From Myxococcota bacterium (GTDB taxonomy: Bacteria; Myxococcota; Polyangia; GCA-2747355; JAKLHH01), in assembly GCA_022710245.1 (NCBI GenBank), contig JAKLHH010000153.1:1-10654 (forward strand): 10,654 nucleotides of DNA. Reading direction: 5' to 3'. The notes under the pieces are model-generated. The model did not search any database. It was given only the letters and a program-made list of their open reading frames with translations, and was not told the origin of the DNA. Positions within the stretch are counted from its first letter, which is position 1, and each line of letters starts with the position of its first letter. Positions 1-8,710 of the stretch are shown here, piece after piece. A program made the position numbers and the translations under genes.

Positions 1-125
1 GCCTCTCGACCCAAACCTCGGGGCCTGCTACCGGGCGCTCCGGCGCTTACCCGGGCGGGACTTGCACCCGCTGGACCTGTACAGCGGGAAACCGACCCAG
101 CGTCGATTTCGTCAGGACGCGACAC
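1..125 (-). mobile_element. Possible 5' end of a group II intron (partial, low confidence)
   Basis: Read on the minus strand from 125 towards 1, the sequence begins GTGTCGCG, which resembles the GUGYG-type 5' end of bacterial group II introns. It then folds into short GC stems. One is GCGGG-TGCAAGT-CCCGC. Another is CCGGG...CCCGG enclosing GCG...CGC. The GTGCAAGTCC loop and the compact series of stems look like the domain I region of such introns. No maturase/reverse transcriptase ORF is visible because the element would leave the window at position 1. The match is from memory of the family's appearance and was not aligned. It could instead be an unrelated structured intergenic segment. Confidence 0.3.
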
Positions 126-212
126 GGGGGAAGTCTACCAGACCGGGAGGTGGATTCAGGGTCCCCGCTCGCCGCTCGCGGCGCCTCTGCTGCTCACCCT
201 CGGTCCCCCTCA

Positions 213-263
213 CTGTGCAAGCTCGGGGGGCAGGTCTGAAACCTGCAGGCCGAGCTTGCACAG
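213..263. other. Strong nested hairpin downstream of the aminotransferase gene
   Basis: CTGTGCAAGCTCGG (213-226) pairs perfectly with CCGAGCTTGCACAG (250-263). Inside it, GCAGGT (230-235) pairs with ACCTGC (241-246) around the loop CTGAA. A 3-nt by 3-nt internal loop separates the two stems. No T-run follows on either strand, so it is not a textbook intrinsic terminator. Its place about 180 bp past the aminotransferase stop would fit a transcript 3' end, a repeat element, or a target for a terminator-seeking mobile intron. Confidence 0.7.
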
Positions 264-306
264 CGGGTCACCGAAGCGGGCGACGTGGCTCCCCTCGTGA
301 GAGGCC

Positions 307-468
307 CTTCGCGTGGCCCCCCGGGGGAGGCTCAGGCCCCCGCGCGACTCGCCGTTGCCCTTCGCGTGGTACCCCTCGTGGTGGCTCAGGCCGCCGCACG
401 ATCCGCCGACGCTCTCTTCGTGGCACCCCGCGGGGTGGCTCAGGCCGCCGCGCGATCCGCCGCGGCGA
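307..468. repeat. Three-copy 54-bp tandem repeat spanning the aminotransferase stop codon
   Basis: The anchor GGCTCAGGCC recurs at 329, 383 and 437 with an exact 54-bp period. Flanking sequence is similar in each unit: TTCG.GTGG...CCCC before the anchor and CCGCGCGAtCCGCC after it. Units are roughly 307-360, 361-414 and 415-468. The third unit overlaps the end of the aminotransferase gene. The TCA inside its anchor (440-442) is that gene's TGA stop, so the other two look like diverged copies of the gene's 3' end. Units 1 and 3 carry an internal dyad (CCCCCGGGGG at 318-327; CACCCCGCGGGGTG at 424-437). Confidence 0.75.
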
Positions 469-1615
469 GCCCGGCGCCCCGCTCGAAGCGGAAGCCGAGG
501 CTGCCCAGCACCGCCTCCAGCGCGGTGAGGCCCGTGCGCACGTTCAGCGCCGAGCTCCCCTGCCCCATCAGGCCGATGCGCCAGACCTTGCCCGCGAGCG
601 GCCCGAGGCCGCCGCCGATCTCGACGCCGTGCTCCTCGAGGAGCCGGCGCCGGACCAGCGCGTCGTCGACGCCGGCGGGGATCCGCACCACGTTGAGCTG
701 CGGCAGCCGCGCGCCCTCGCTCACCGCCAGCTCGAGGCCCATCGCCTCGAGGCCGGCGCGCAGCATCTGGTGGTGGTGGAGGTGCCTCGCCCAGGCCTGC
801 TCGAGCCCCTCCTCCTTCAGCATCAGCAGCGCCTCGTGCAGGCCGTAGAGGGCGTTGACCGGCGCCGTGTGGTGGTAGCTCCGCTGCTGGCCGCCGCCCC
901 AGTACCCCATGATCAGCGAGGTGTCGAGGAACCAGCTCTGCACCGGCCTCTTCCGGCTGCGGATCACCTCCACCGCGCGCGGGCTGAAGCTGACCGGCGA
1001 GAGCCCCGGCGGGGCGCCCAGGCACTTCTGGCTCCCCGAGTAGACGGCGTCGATGCCCCAGGCGTCGACCCGCACCGGCACCCCGCCGAGCGAGGTCACC
1101 GTGTCGACCAGGGTGAGGCAGCCGTGCCGCCGCGCGACCTCGACGAGCGCGGCCGCGTCCGAGAGCGCCCCCGTCGAGGTCTCGGCGTGGACGAAGCCGA
1201 CGAGCTTCACCTTCGGCTGCTGCGCGAGCGTGCGCTCGAGCTTCTCCGGGCTCACCGGCTGGCCCCACTCCTCCTCGAGCGCGATCACCTCCGCGCCGGC
1301 GCGCTCGGCGACCTGCTTCATGCGGCCGCCGAAGACGCCGTTGACGCAGATGACCGCGCGGTCCCCCGGCTCGAGGAGGTTCACCACGCAGGCCTCCATC
1401 CCCGCCGAGCCCGGCGCCGAGATGGGCAAGGTGAGTCGGTTCTCGGTCTGCAGCGCGTACTGCAGCAGCTCCTTCAGCGAGTCCATGAAGCCGACGAAGG
1501 CCGGGTCCAGGTGGCCGATGGTGGGGCGTCCGAGCGCGGCCAGCACGCGCGGGTGGACCTCCGAGGGGCCGGCGCCGAGCAGCACGCGTCGCGGCGGGAA
1601 GAACGACGTGGTCAT
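440..1615 (-). CDS. Class V PLP aminotransferase, alanine/serine-glyoxylate aminotransferase type
   Basis: A 391-residue fold-type I, class V aminotransferase that probably transfers an amino group from alanine or serine to glyoxylate, making glycine in the cytosol. Seen: an N-terminal [17 protein letters not shown] segment typical of the family, and [14 protein letters not shown] (residues 67-80) in the cofactor-phosphate region. HAETSTG (143-149) and VDTVTSLGG (170-178, with D171 facing the pyridine nitrogen) follow. [12 protein letters not shown] (193-204) carries the Schiff-base lysine K197, and WRIGLMG (345-351) carries the substrate-carboxylate arginine R346. Length is normal. The ATG follows a strong GGAGGAGG Shine-Dalgarno. 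It lies 280 bp downstream of aceA on the same strand, which supports glyoxylate as substrate. The amino donor (alanine, serine or a purine-derived ureidoglycine) cannot be decided from sequence alone. The 3' end sits in a 54-bp tandem repeat. Confidence 0.93.
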   Translation of the reverse strand: MTTSFFPPRRVLLGAGPSEVHPRVLAALGRPTIGHLDPAFVGFMDSLKELLQYALQTENRLTLPISAPGSAGMEACVVNLLEPGDRAVICVNGVFGGRMKQVAERAGAEVIALEEEWGQPVSPEKLERTLAQQPKVKLVGFVHAETSTGALSDAAALVEVARRHGCLTLVDTVTSLGGVPVRVDAWGIDAVYSGSQKCLGAPPGLSPVSFSPRAVEVIRSRKRPVQSWFLDTSLIMGYWGGGQQRSYHHTAPVNALYGLHEALLMLKEEGLEQAWARHLHHHQMLRAGLEAMGLELAVSEGARLPQLNVVRIPAGVDDALVRRRLLEEHGVEIGGGLGPLAGKVWRIGLMGQGSSALNVRTGLTALEAVLGSLGFRFERGAGLAAADRAAA

Positions 1616-1695
1616 CCTCTGCCTCCTCCGATGGCAATCAACGACGGCGCGCGGGGACCCCCGCTCGCGGGCCCCTCCCCACCCCTCGCGTCCTC

Positions 1696-1765
1696 GCGGG
1701 CGTGCGCTGTGCAGACCGCCACCGCACAGCCCGCTGCGGGCGACTCGGGGCGGGGCCTTGGCCCC
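1696..1765. other. GC hairpins between aceA and the aminotransferase gene
   Basis: GCTGTGC (1706-1712) pairs with GCACAGC (1724-1730). GGGGCC (1752-1757) pairs with GGCCCC (1760-1765) across a very short loop. The 280-bp gap (1616-1895) otherwise holds no convincing gene. The 60-codon minus-strand reading frame there is Arg/Pro/Gly-rich, low-complexity and unlike its neighbours. The hairpins lack a T-run, so they may slow, stabilise or partly terminate the aceA transcript before the aminotransferase gene. This is weak evidence. Confidence 0.3.
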
Positions 1766-1895
1766 TCCCGCGGCGCCCCACGCGCCTACGTGGATGATTC
1801 AGCGAGCCGCGAGTGCGCACGACGACGCACCCTCAATCGCCTCGACGCATGCCTGCTCTGCGCCTCAAGAGCGTGGAGAACGTGAGAGGCCAGCG

Positions 1896-3305
<1,410 letters not shown>

Positions 3306-3384
3306 CGATTACCTCCCTTGTCTTGGTCGCGGCCGCTCCGCGCGTGGTGCCCACTCGGCCGTGCGGCGCCGCTCCAGGCCGCGC

Positions 3385-4986
<1,602 letters not shown>

Positions 4987-5082
4987 TCGGCGCCTCCTCA
5001 CGTGTCGCTTCGACGACAGACGGGTGGCCCGAGGACGCTCCTGTCCCTTGGGCCACCACAGCTGCTGTCGATGCGGGGTGCG

Positions 5083-5093
5083 ATCAACGACGG
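5083..5093 (-). promoter_or_regulatory. 11-bp element shared by the aceB and aminotransferase leaders
   Basis: On the minus strand CCGTCGTTGAT occurs here, about 97 bp upstream of the aceB start. It occurs again at 1637-1647, about 22 bp upstream of the aminotransferase start. Exact sharing between two leaders of genes for the same metabolite could mark a common regulatory site. Chance is not excluded in GC-rich DNA, and the two sit at different distances from their genes. Confidence 0.2.
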
Positions 5094-5171
5094 GCGGTCA
5101 CGAGCTCAGCGACCTACCCAGCTAGCCCTCGCAGCTGACCCTCGCGTCTCGCCGCGTCGTCGGTAACAAGT

Positions 5172-5200
5172 AAACCTGTCCGCACGGCGCACGATGTCAA
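5172..5200 (-). promoter_or_regulatory. Candidate promoter of aceB-aceA
   Basis: On the minus strand a perfect TTGACA (5200-5195) lies in one of the few AT-richer patches of the window. With a 17-bp spacer it is followed by AGGTTT, a poor -10 match, within AGGTTTACTTGTTACC. A start here would give a leader of roughly 180 bases before the aceB GTG. The intergenic stretch from 4987 to 5356 holds no convincing gene. Confidence 0.35.
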
Positions 5201-5356
5201 GCAACAATCTCTACCGGACGGGTTCTATAGGGCGGGCGGCGGGCGCGGGACAGGGGGATGTTCGAGGGTTGGCGGTCGGCGGCCACGCGGCTCACCGCTT
5301 TCGTGGCTCTCGTGGACGCCACGCCGCGCACCCGGGGACGGGGCGCAGCTCGCACG

Positions 5357-5768
5357 TCAAGCTGACTCGGTAGCTGTCACCCGAGCGAGGACGCCTATCA
5401 AGCTATCGTCGGTCGCGAAGACCGCGTAGCGGCCTCCGCGGGCCGAGATCATGTGGATCTCCACCTTGCGGTCTGAGGACCATGTCGAGCCCCGCCAGCA
5501 GTGACCTGAAGCCCTGCCAGAGCGTCTTACCGGCTTGGCGTCGGGCCAGTTCGACTCGGTAGCGGGCTGCGTAGATGTCCGCGAGCTCGCTCCCCTTGGC
5601 CCTCGCCGGCCAGGCGCCATCGAGCTCGAGCGGCCCCCCTGAGTGGAGGTCGCTGCGCAGAGACTCCTCACCGCGCCCGCGCGATGGCTTGCTGTCCAGG
5701 GCAGCAGTCAGCCACTCGACCCATGCGCTCTGTGGCGCGCAGCGCCGGGGTTGCCCGGGCTCGAACAT
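5357..5768 (-). pseudogene. Hypothetical protein gene, apparently frameshifted
   Basis: From ATG 5768 one frame reads MFEPGQPRRC... through LADIYAARYRVELARR and TLWQGFRSLLAGLDMVLR. It then degenerates into a low-complexity Arg/Gly/Pro tail. The frame one base later opens near 5465-5485 and reads RKVEIHMISARGGRYAVFATDDSLIGVLARV to a stop at 5357, which looks like natural protein. Dropping one base, for example the A of CTC-A-GAC, joins them into a protein of about 136 residues (..LDMVLDRKVEIHMI..). The start overlaps the stop of the upstream 38-codon ORF as TGATG, suggesting translational coupling. No family was recognised. It could be a real mutation, an assembly error, or two unrelated frames. 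Confidence 0.45.
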
Positions 5769-5884
5769 CAATCGCGGGCCATACCACCTGGCCTGGGCAT
5801 GAACGGAGGGAAAAAGATCACGTCGGCTGACGCGAGCTCCCTGCCACAAAGCGAGCAGCACATTCCCTTCACCAGGAGCGCCAT
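5768..5884 (-). CDS. 38-residue CxxC (zinc-ribbon-like) peptide, possibly a truncated gene
   Basis: ATG 5884 is preceded at seven bases by GGGAGGA, a strong Shine-Dalgarno. It opens MALLVKGMCCSLCGREL, followed by DVIFFPPF and a stop after 38 codons. The CCSLCG segment is a CxxC half-site of the sort used in small zinc ribbons or knuckles. The hydrophobic FFPPF continuation suggests the normal protein is longer, with a second Cys/His pair that is missing here, so this may be the remnant of a truncated gene. It lies 43 bases after the 124-residue gene, and its TGA overlaps the next ATG. Function unknown. Confidence 0.5.
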   Translation of the reverse strand: MALLVKGMCCSLCGRELASADVIFFPPFMPRPGGMARD

Positions 5885-5927
5885 CTACCGTCCTCCCTCG
5901 ACGATCCAGTCCGTTGATCGCGGCAGG

Positions 5928-6302
5928 CTACGCGGTCCGCTCCGGAGTGATGCGAATGTCGATCTCGCTCGGCTCCTCATCATCGTTGGCGAAGATTCGA
6001 ACGCGGGTCCGAGGAGACGGCGCGCGGTCCTGCAGAAGTACCTCGGACAGCACCGAGGAGACCACGACAGTTCCGCCAGGCGTGTCGAGGACTCCGTCGA
6101 AGATCAGGCAGAGAGCAGGTTCCCCATCGCCGGGCCCGAGCGAGAGTCGCGTCGTTCCGTCCAGCGCCGAGAGGGTACCGAGCGCCACGCAGGTCGGGGT
6201 CGCGGCGACCAGCGCCCCGGCCATGGTGGACGGCACCTGTCCCACGGAGGGATCCATCACGAGCGCCAGCGAGCTTGGCAGAGCGACGACCACGGTGGTC
6301 AT
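5928..6302 (-). CDS. Hypothetical 124-residue protein
   Basis: Begins MTTVVVALPSSLALVMDPSVG and ends RVRIFANDDEEPSEIDIRITPERTA. It has alternating hydrophobic beta-like strands (TVVVALPSSLALVM, LCLIFDGVL, GTVVVSSVLSEVLL) and an acidic DDEEPSE segment near the C terminus. It lacks a signal peptide, membrane span and recognisable catalytic motif. The ATG at 6302 was chosen because the same frame upstream is the shadow of the preceding gene. The ribosome site is weak. It is 65 bases downstream of the secreted 249-residue gene and 43 bases upstream of the CxxC peptide on the same strand, so it probably belongs to a small operon. No family recognised. Confidence 0.65.
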   Translation of the reverse strand: MTTVVVALPSSLALVMDPSVGQVPSTMAGALVAATPTCVALGTLSALDGTTRLSLGPGDGEPALCLIFDGVLDTPGGTVVVSSVLSEVLLQDRAPSPRTRVRIFANDDEEPSEIDIRITPERTA

Positions 6303-6367
6303 GGCGCCATCTTCACTCTGCGCTGAGGTCGTCGCAAGCACTGCGAGTGCGTTGCGAGTGAGAAGCC

Positions 6368-7117
6368 CTACTGCCCCGTGACCTTGCGGAACGCGAACCC
6401 CTCGCTCGCCGCCGGGTCCTGCGTCGAGTAGATGGTGACCGCCTCGAGCTTCCGGCTGGAGAGGCAGAAGCGCGCGAGGCCGGTCGCGCCGGCGTAGCGC
6501 GTGGGCGGGTACATGCCGAGCTCGGGCAGGTGCTGGCAGAGCGTGGAGACCACGAACGTCTCGCAGTTCTCGCCCTGCGGCGTCGGCGTCTCCCACGGCT
6601 TCAGCTGGTACTTCAGCTCGCCCCGCTGGATCTTGCGCACCTTGTCGCCGTAGACCTGCTGCAGCCGCGCCTGCTGCTCGGCGGTGCAGGAGAAGACGAA
6701 GCCGTAGGCGTCGCGGTCGAGCCAGCCCGCGGAGCGCATGGGCGTCGCCCGCGCGAAGTAGGCCGCGCCGAGGTCGTAGACCATCTCGCCGACGCGCACG
6801 TGCGCGTGGCCCCACTCGCTCGCGTCGGGGCGGAAGATCACCTCCACCGAGGGCGGCAGCCCCTGCGCGTAGCGGCCCGCCTCGACGCAGCCGCGCACCT
6901 TGACCACCGGCACGCGCACGCGGTCCTGCAGGCTCCGCGCGACCGGCGTCGGGTTGCGCGCGGCGAGGGCCGCCGCCGCCTCGCGGACCGAGGGGACCTG
7001 CGCCCGCGCGACCTGCGCGAGGAGCAGCGCGGCGAGGAGCGCGGCGAGGCCGACGGAGCGGCGCCGCACGGGCTGGGCCGTCGTGCGGAGCGGCCGCGAC
7101 CAGGATGACCCGCGCAT
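6368..7117 (-). CDS. Secreted protein with NlpC/LRAT-like (permuted papain fold) motifs
   Basis: A 249-residue protein with a basic N terminus and hydrophobic stretch (about 20-39, ...GLAALLAALLLAQVARA|QVPS), a good Sec signal with AxA-type cleavage. The mature part contains EWGHAHVRVGEMVYDLGAAYF (101-121, given here in part as a His-containing strand) and later QGENCETFVVSTL (181-193). A His strand followed about 80 residues later by an Asn-Cys-Glu-x-Phe motif is the arrangement of the circularly permuted papain-like families (LRAT/HRASLS NCEHF, YiiX-like). H104 or H106 and C185 would be the catalytic pair. This assignment is inferred from motifs only. It would act outside the cytoplasm as a hydrolase or acyltransferase of unknown substrate. 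It starts 3 bases after the stop of the upstream secreted gene, with GAGG as ribosome site, so the two are coupled. Confidence 0.75.
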   Translation of the reverse strand: MRGSSWSRPLRTTAQPVRRRSVGLAALLAALLLAQVARAQVPSVREAAAALAARNPTPVARSLQDRVRVPVVKVRGCVEAGRYAQGLPPSVEVIFRPDASEWGHAHVRVGEMVYDLGAAYFARATPMRSAGWLDRDAYGFVFSCTAEQQARLQQVYGDKVRKIQRGELKYQLKPWETPTPQGENCETFVVSTLCQHLPELGMYPPTRYAGATGLARFCLSSRKLEAVTIYSTQDPAASEGFAFRKVTGQ

Positions 7118-7120
7118 GGC

Positions 7121-7909
7121 CTACCTCGCCGCCGGCGGCTTGCCGACCGGCTTCGGCCCGAGGAGGTCGGCCTCGGGGAGGGCGTCGAGCTCGGCCTGGC
7201 TCTGCACGTAGCGCGCGACGACGGGCAGGTTCGCGCCGGCGCAGTGCGCGAGGCGCGCGAGGATGTTGGGCCCGTCCTTGGAGCGGGAGATGCCGAGGTG
7301 CTGGAACATCGAGCAGCCCGGCGCCACCTCGGCGTTGCCGGTGTAGTGCATGCAGTTCGACCAGGCCGCGTTCACCTGCGGGTCGACCGGCGCGCGCTGC
7401 AGCCAGCCCTTGAGGTGCTGGAGCTGCGCCTCGCCGAGCGCGACCGGGAAGGCGAAGGCCTGCGCGCGGTCATAGAAGGCCGTGTTCGCGCGCGCGAGCT
7501 CGCTCGTCGCGCGGTAGTGCGAGGTCGCCGTCGCGCAGGGGCGGACGAAGTTGCTCTGGGCCTCGGGCCAGCTCTCGAGGCCGCGGGCGTGGTAGAGGGC
7601 GCCCGGCTCGAGGGAGAGGAAGCAGAAGGTGCCGAGGTGGCGGTAGGCCTCGCGCAGCCGCACGAACCCCGCCTGCTGGCTGAAGCGCCGCGCGAAGTCG
7701 TCGGCGGTGGCCGGGGTCACCGGCACCACCAGCCGCACCTGCCCGGAGGGGAGCCGCACCTCACGGCCGCGCAGGCCGTGCGCGTCACAGTAAGCGCGCG
7801 CCTCGCGGAGCGCGCGGTCGCCCTCCTGCGCCCCGGCGCTGGCGGCGAGCAGGGAGAGCAGGCTGAGGCTCAGGGCCAGCGTGAGCGCGAAGGAGCGGTG
7901 CGGTCGCAT
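7121..7909 (-). CDS. Secreted hypothetical protein, six cysteines after the signal peptide
   Basis: A 262-residue protein. The ATG at 7909 is preferred over an upstream GTG at 8089 because it starts directly at a clear signal peptide (MRPHRSFALTLALSLSLLSLLAASAGA|QEG) and has GAGG eight bases upstream. The exported part has six cysteines (41, 96, 125, 186, 199, 223), consistent with disulfides. Notable stretches are HLGTFCFLSLEPGALYHARG (91-110), TSHYRATSEL (129-138) and AAWSNCMHYTGNAE (181-194). The SNCMHY motif faintly echoes the NCETF motif of the next gene, so a related papain-like fold is possible but unproven. The C terminus is Pro/Lys-rich. It is separated by 3 bases from the next secreted gene and diverges from the small RiPP-like gene at 8188. 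Confidence 0.72.
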   Translation of the reverse strand: MRPHRSFALTLALSLSLLSLLAASAGAQEGDRALREARAYCDAHGLRGREVRLPSGQVRLVVPVTPATADDFARRFSQQAGFVRLREAYRHLGTFCFLSLEPGALYHARGLESWPEAQSNFVRPCATATSHYRATSELARANTAFYDRAQAFAFPVALGEAQLQHLKGWLQRAPVDPQVNAAWSNCMHYTGNAEVAPGCSMFQHLGISRSKDGPNILARLAHCAGANLPVVARYVQSQAELDALPEADLLGPKPVGKPPAAR

Positions 7910-8001
7910 CGGGGGGCCTCGGTTCGCAGCGAGGGTGCCCCAGTGCAACCCGGGTGCCTGCCGCTCTGCACGCGAGATCGATGACTTGGCGTGCAGGTGG
8001 G

Positions 8002-8018
8002 TCGCTCGAAACGAGCGA
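8002..8018. promoter_or_regulatory. Perfect 7-bp inverted repeat in the divergent intergenic region
   Basis: TCGCTCG (8002-8008) and CGAGCGA (8012-8018) are separated by AAA. It lies about 93 bases upstream of the secreted 262-residue gene start on the minus strand and 170 bases upstream of the small gene at 8188. It may be an operator or a leader hairpin for either gene. The related string GCTCGAA recurs near 8144 and 8165. Confidence 0.35.
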
Positions 8019-8102
8019 GGCGGCCACGAGGGGCTCAGCCTGCTCACCAGCTGGACACGGTCGGGGCGCGCCAGGTGCAGCTCGATCACTTTTGCTGCGA
8101 CA

Positions 8103-8135
8103 GCTCCCGGGAGCGGGTCTCTACCTCACGTGAGG
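8103..8135. promoter_or_regulatory. Two perfect 12-bp palindromes upstream of the RiPP-like gene
   Basis: GCTCCCGGGAGC (8103-8114) and CCTCACGTGAGG (8124-8135) are both perfect dyads, with centres 21 bp apart, about two helical turns. The second ends 52 bases before the ATG at 8188. Two palindromes on the same DNA face suggest cooperative binding sites for a dimeric regulator. No recognised -35/-10 pair was found between them and the gene. Confidence 0.4.
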
Positions 8136-8187
8136 ACGAGATAGCTCGAAACGCTGCTCAACACGCTCGAACCACGGGAGGCATCCG

Positions 8188-8331
8188 ATGAAGAAGAAGC
8201 TGACGCTGAAGAAGGAGACCATCAAGAAGCTCAACGACAAGCAGCTGACGGGCGTGCGCGCCGGCGCCCAGGCGCGAGGGCTCTCGGTCCTGATCTGCAC
8301 CGGGCCCTGGGGTGTCTGCTTCACCATCTAG
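8188..8331 (+). CDS. Putative RiPP precursor peptide, class I lanthipeptide-like
   Basis: A 47-codon gene with a strong ribosome site (GGGAGG, seven bases upstream of the ATG). The protein opens MKKKLTLKKETIKKLNDKQL. This fits the leader pattern KxLxLxKxTIxxLxxxxLxxV, which is usually followed by GG, of class I lanthipeptide and related natural-product precursors in Bacteroidota and Myxococcota. The usual double-Gly site is VRAGA here (residues 23-27). The C-terminal 20 residues hold S33, C37, T38, C44 and T46, with a GPWG turn between. S33-C37 and T38-C44 would allow two non-overlapping (methyl)lanthionine rings. No LanB, LanC, radical SAM, protease or transporter gene is within the window, so the modification type is unknown. 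The leader call is fairly firm; the core chemistry is inference. Confidence 0.72.
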   Translation: MKKKLTLKKETIKKLNDKQLTGVRAGAQARGLSVLICTGPWGVCFTI

Positions 8332-8334
8332 TCG

Positions 8335-8366
8335 AGTGCCGATCTCGGGGCCAGTGCTGGATTCGA
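8335..8366. repeat. Partial copy of the CAGTGCCG repeat
   Basis: Directly after the stop of the RiPP-like gene are AGTGCCG (8335-8341) and the near-palindrome CCAGTGCTGG (8351-8360). These are fragments of the motif that makes up the two fuller copies further right. This part may also serve as the transcript end of the small gene, although no T-run follows. Confidence 0.4.
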
Positions 8367-8427
8367 GGTGAGTGCCGCGCACTGGTGGTGAACTCGGCAC
8401 TGGCACTGGTGCCAAGGTCGGCACTGG
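8367..8427. repeat. Repeat copy 1: palindromic CGGCACTG-rich unit
   Basis: Contains AGTGCCGCGCACT, an inverted repeat. CGGCACTG follows at 8395 and 8419 (24 bp apart), and the dyad GGCACTGGTGCC lies at 8402-8413. It aligns closely to copy 2 at a constant offset of 192 bp. The unit can fold into several alternative hairpins and contains no gene. Confidence 0.7.
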
Positions 8428-8558
8428 CGGCGACCTCTGCACCGTTTGCCGCGCGCACCGGCACGCGGATTCAAGGGCTTCGGCGCCGGATCGGACGCTC
8501 GCGCCCGGTTGCGGCCGCTGAGGCAGCGATCCACGACGAGAACGGGTGCAGGGTTCGC

Positions 8559-8619
8559 GGTCAGTGCCGCGCACTGAGGGCAAAGTCGGCACTGCCACTG
8601 ATGGCGAACTCGGCACTGA
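8559..8619. repeat. Repeat copy 2: palindromic CGGCACTG-rich unit
   Basis: Contains CAGTGCCGCGCACTG (8562-8576), with perfect 6-bp arms around CGC. CGGCACTG lies at 8587 and 8611, again 24 bp apart. Most positions match copy 1. The sequence between the copies (8428-8558) shows no gene and no further copy. Confidence 0.7.
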
Positions 8620-8650
8620 TCAGCGCCGCGACAAATAATAAGAAAGCCCC

Positions 8651-8679
8651 TTGACGCAGCCCGCCAGGCCGCTCACACT
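8651..8679 (+). promoter_or_regulatory. Candidate promoter of the GntR-SDR operon
   Basis: TTGACG (8651-8656) and CACACT (8674-8679) are 17 bp apart, a good -35 and a moderate -10. A start about 7 bases on would fall inside the palindrome at 8679-8697, the classic position for an autorepressor site. The AT-rich patch at 8630-8650 just upstream could act as an UP-like element. Confidence 0.4.
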
Positions 8680-8697
8680 TGTTAAGTCATTTAACAA
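8679..8697. promoter_or_regulatory. Perfect palindrome, probable GntR operator
   Basis: TTGTTAA (8679-8685) and TTAACAA (8691-8697) are perfect inverted repeats around GTCAT. This AT-rich stretch stands out sharply in GC-rich DNA. It lies just upstream of the GntR regulator start, so autoregulation by that protein is the simplest reading. It also argues against translation beginning at the upstream TTG 8651, which would run through it. Confidence 0.6.
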
Positions 8698-8710
8698 CTT
8701 GGCGCCCGAC

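Noticed and set aside
1638..1820. 60-codon minus-strand frame between aceA and the aminotransferase gene
   Set aside because: Arg/Pro-rich, no good ribosome site, and it overlaps GC hairpins; looks non-coding.
62..1885. Very long plus-strand reading frame across the aminotransferase gene
   Set aside because: Arg/Ala/Pro/His-rich low-complexity translation antisense to a clearly recognisable aminotransferase; typical of GC-rich DNA.
7910..8089. N-terminal extension of the 262-residue secreted protein from GTG 8089
   Set aside because: The extension would bury a clear signal peptide 60 residues inside the protein; the ATG at 7909 fits a secreted protein.
8332..8640. CRISPR array
   Set aside because: Only two full copies, repeat units of about 60 bp containing internal dyads, spaced 192 bp apart, with no regular spacers.
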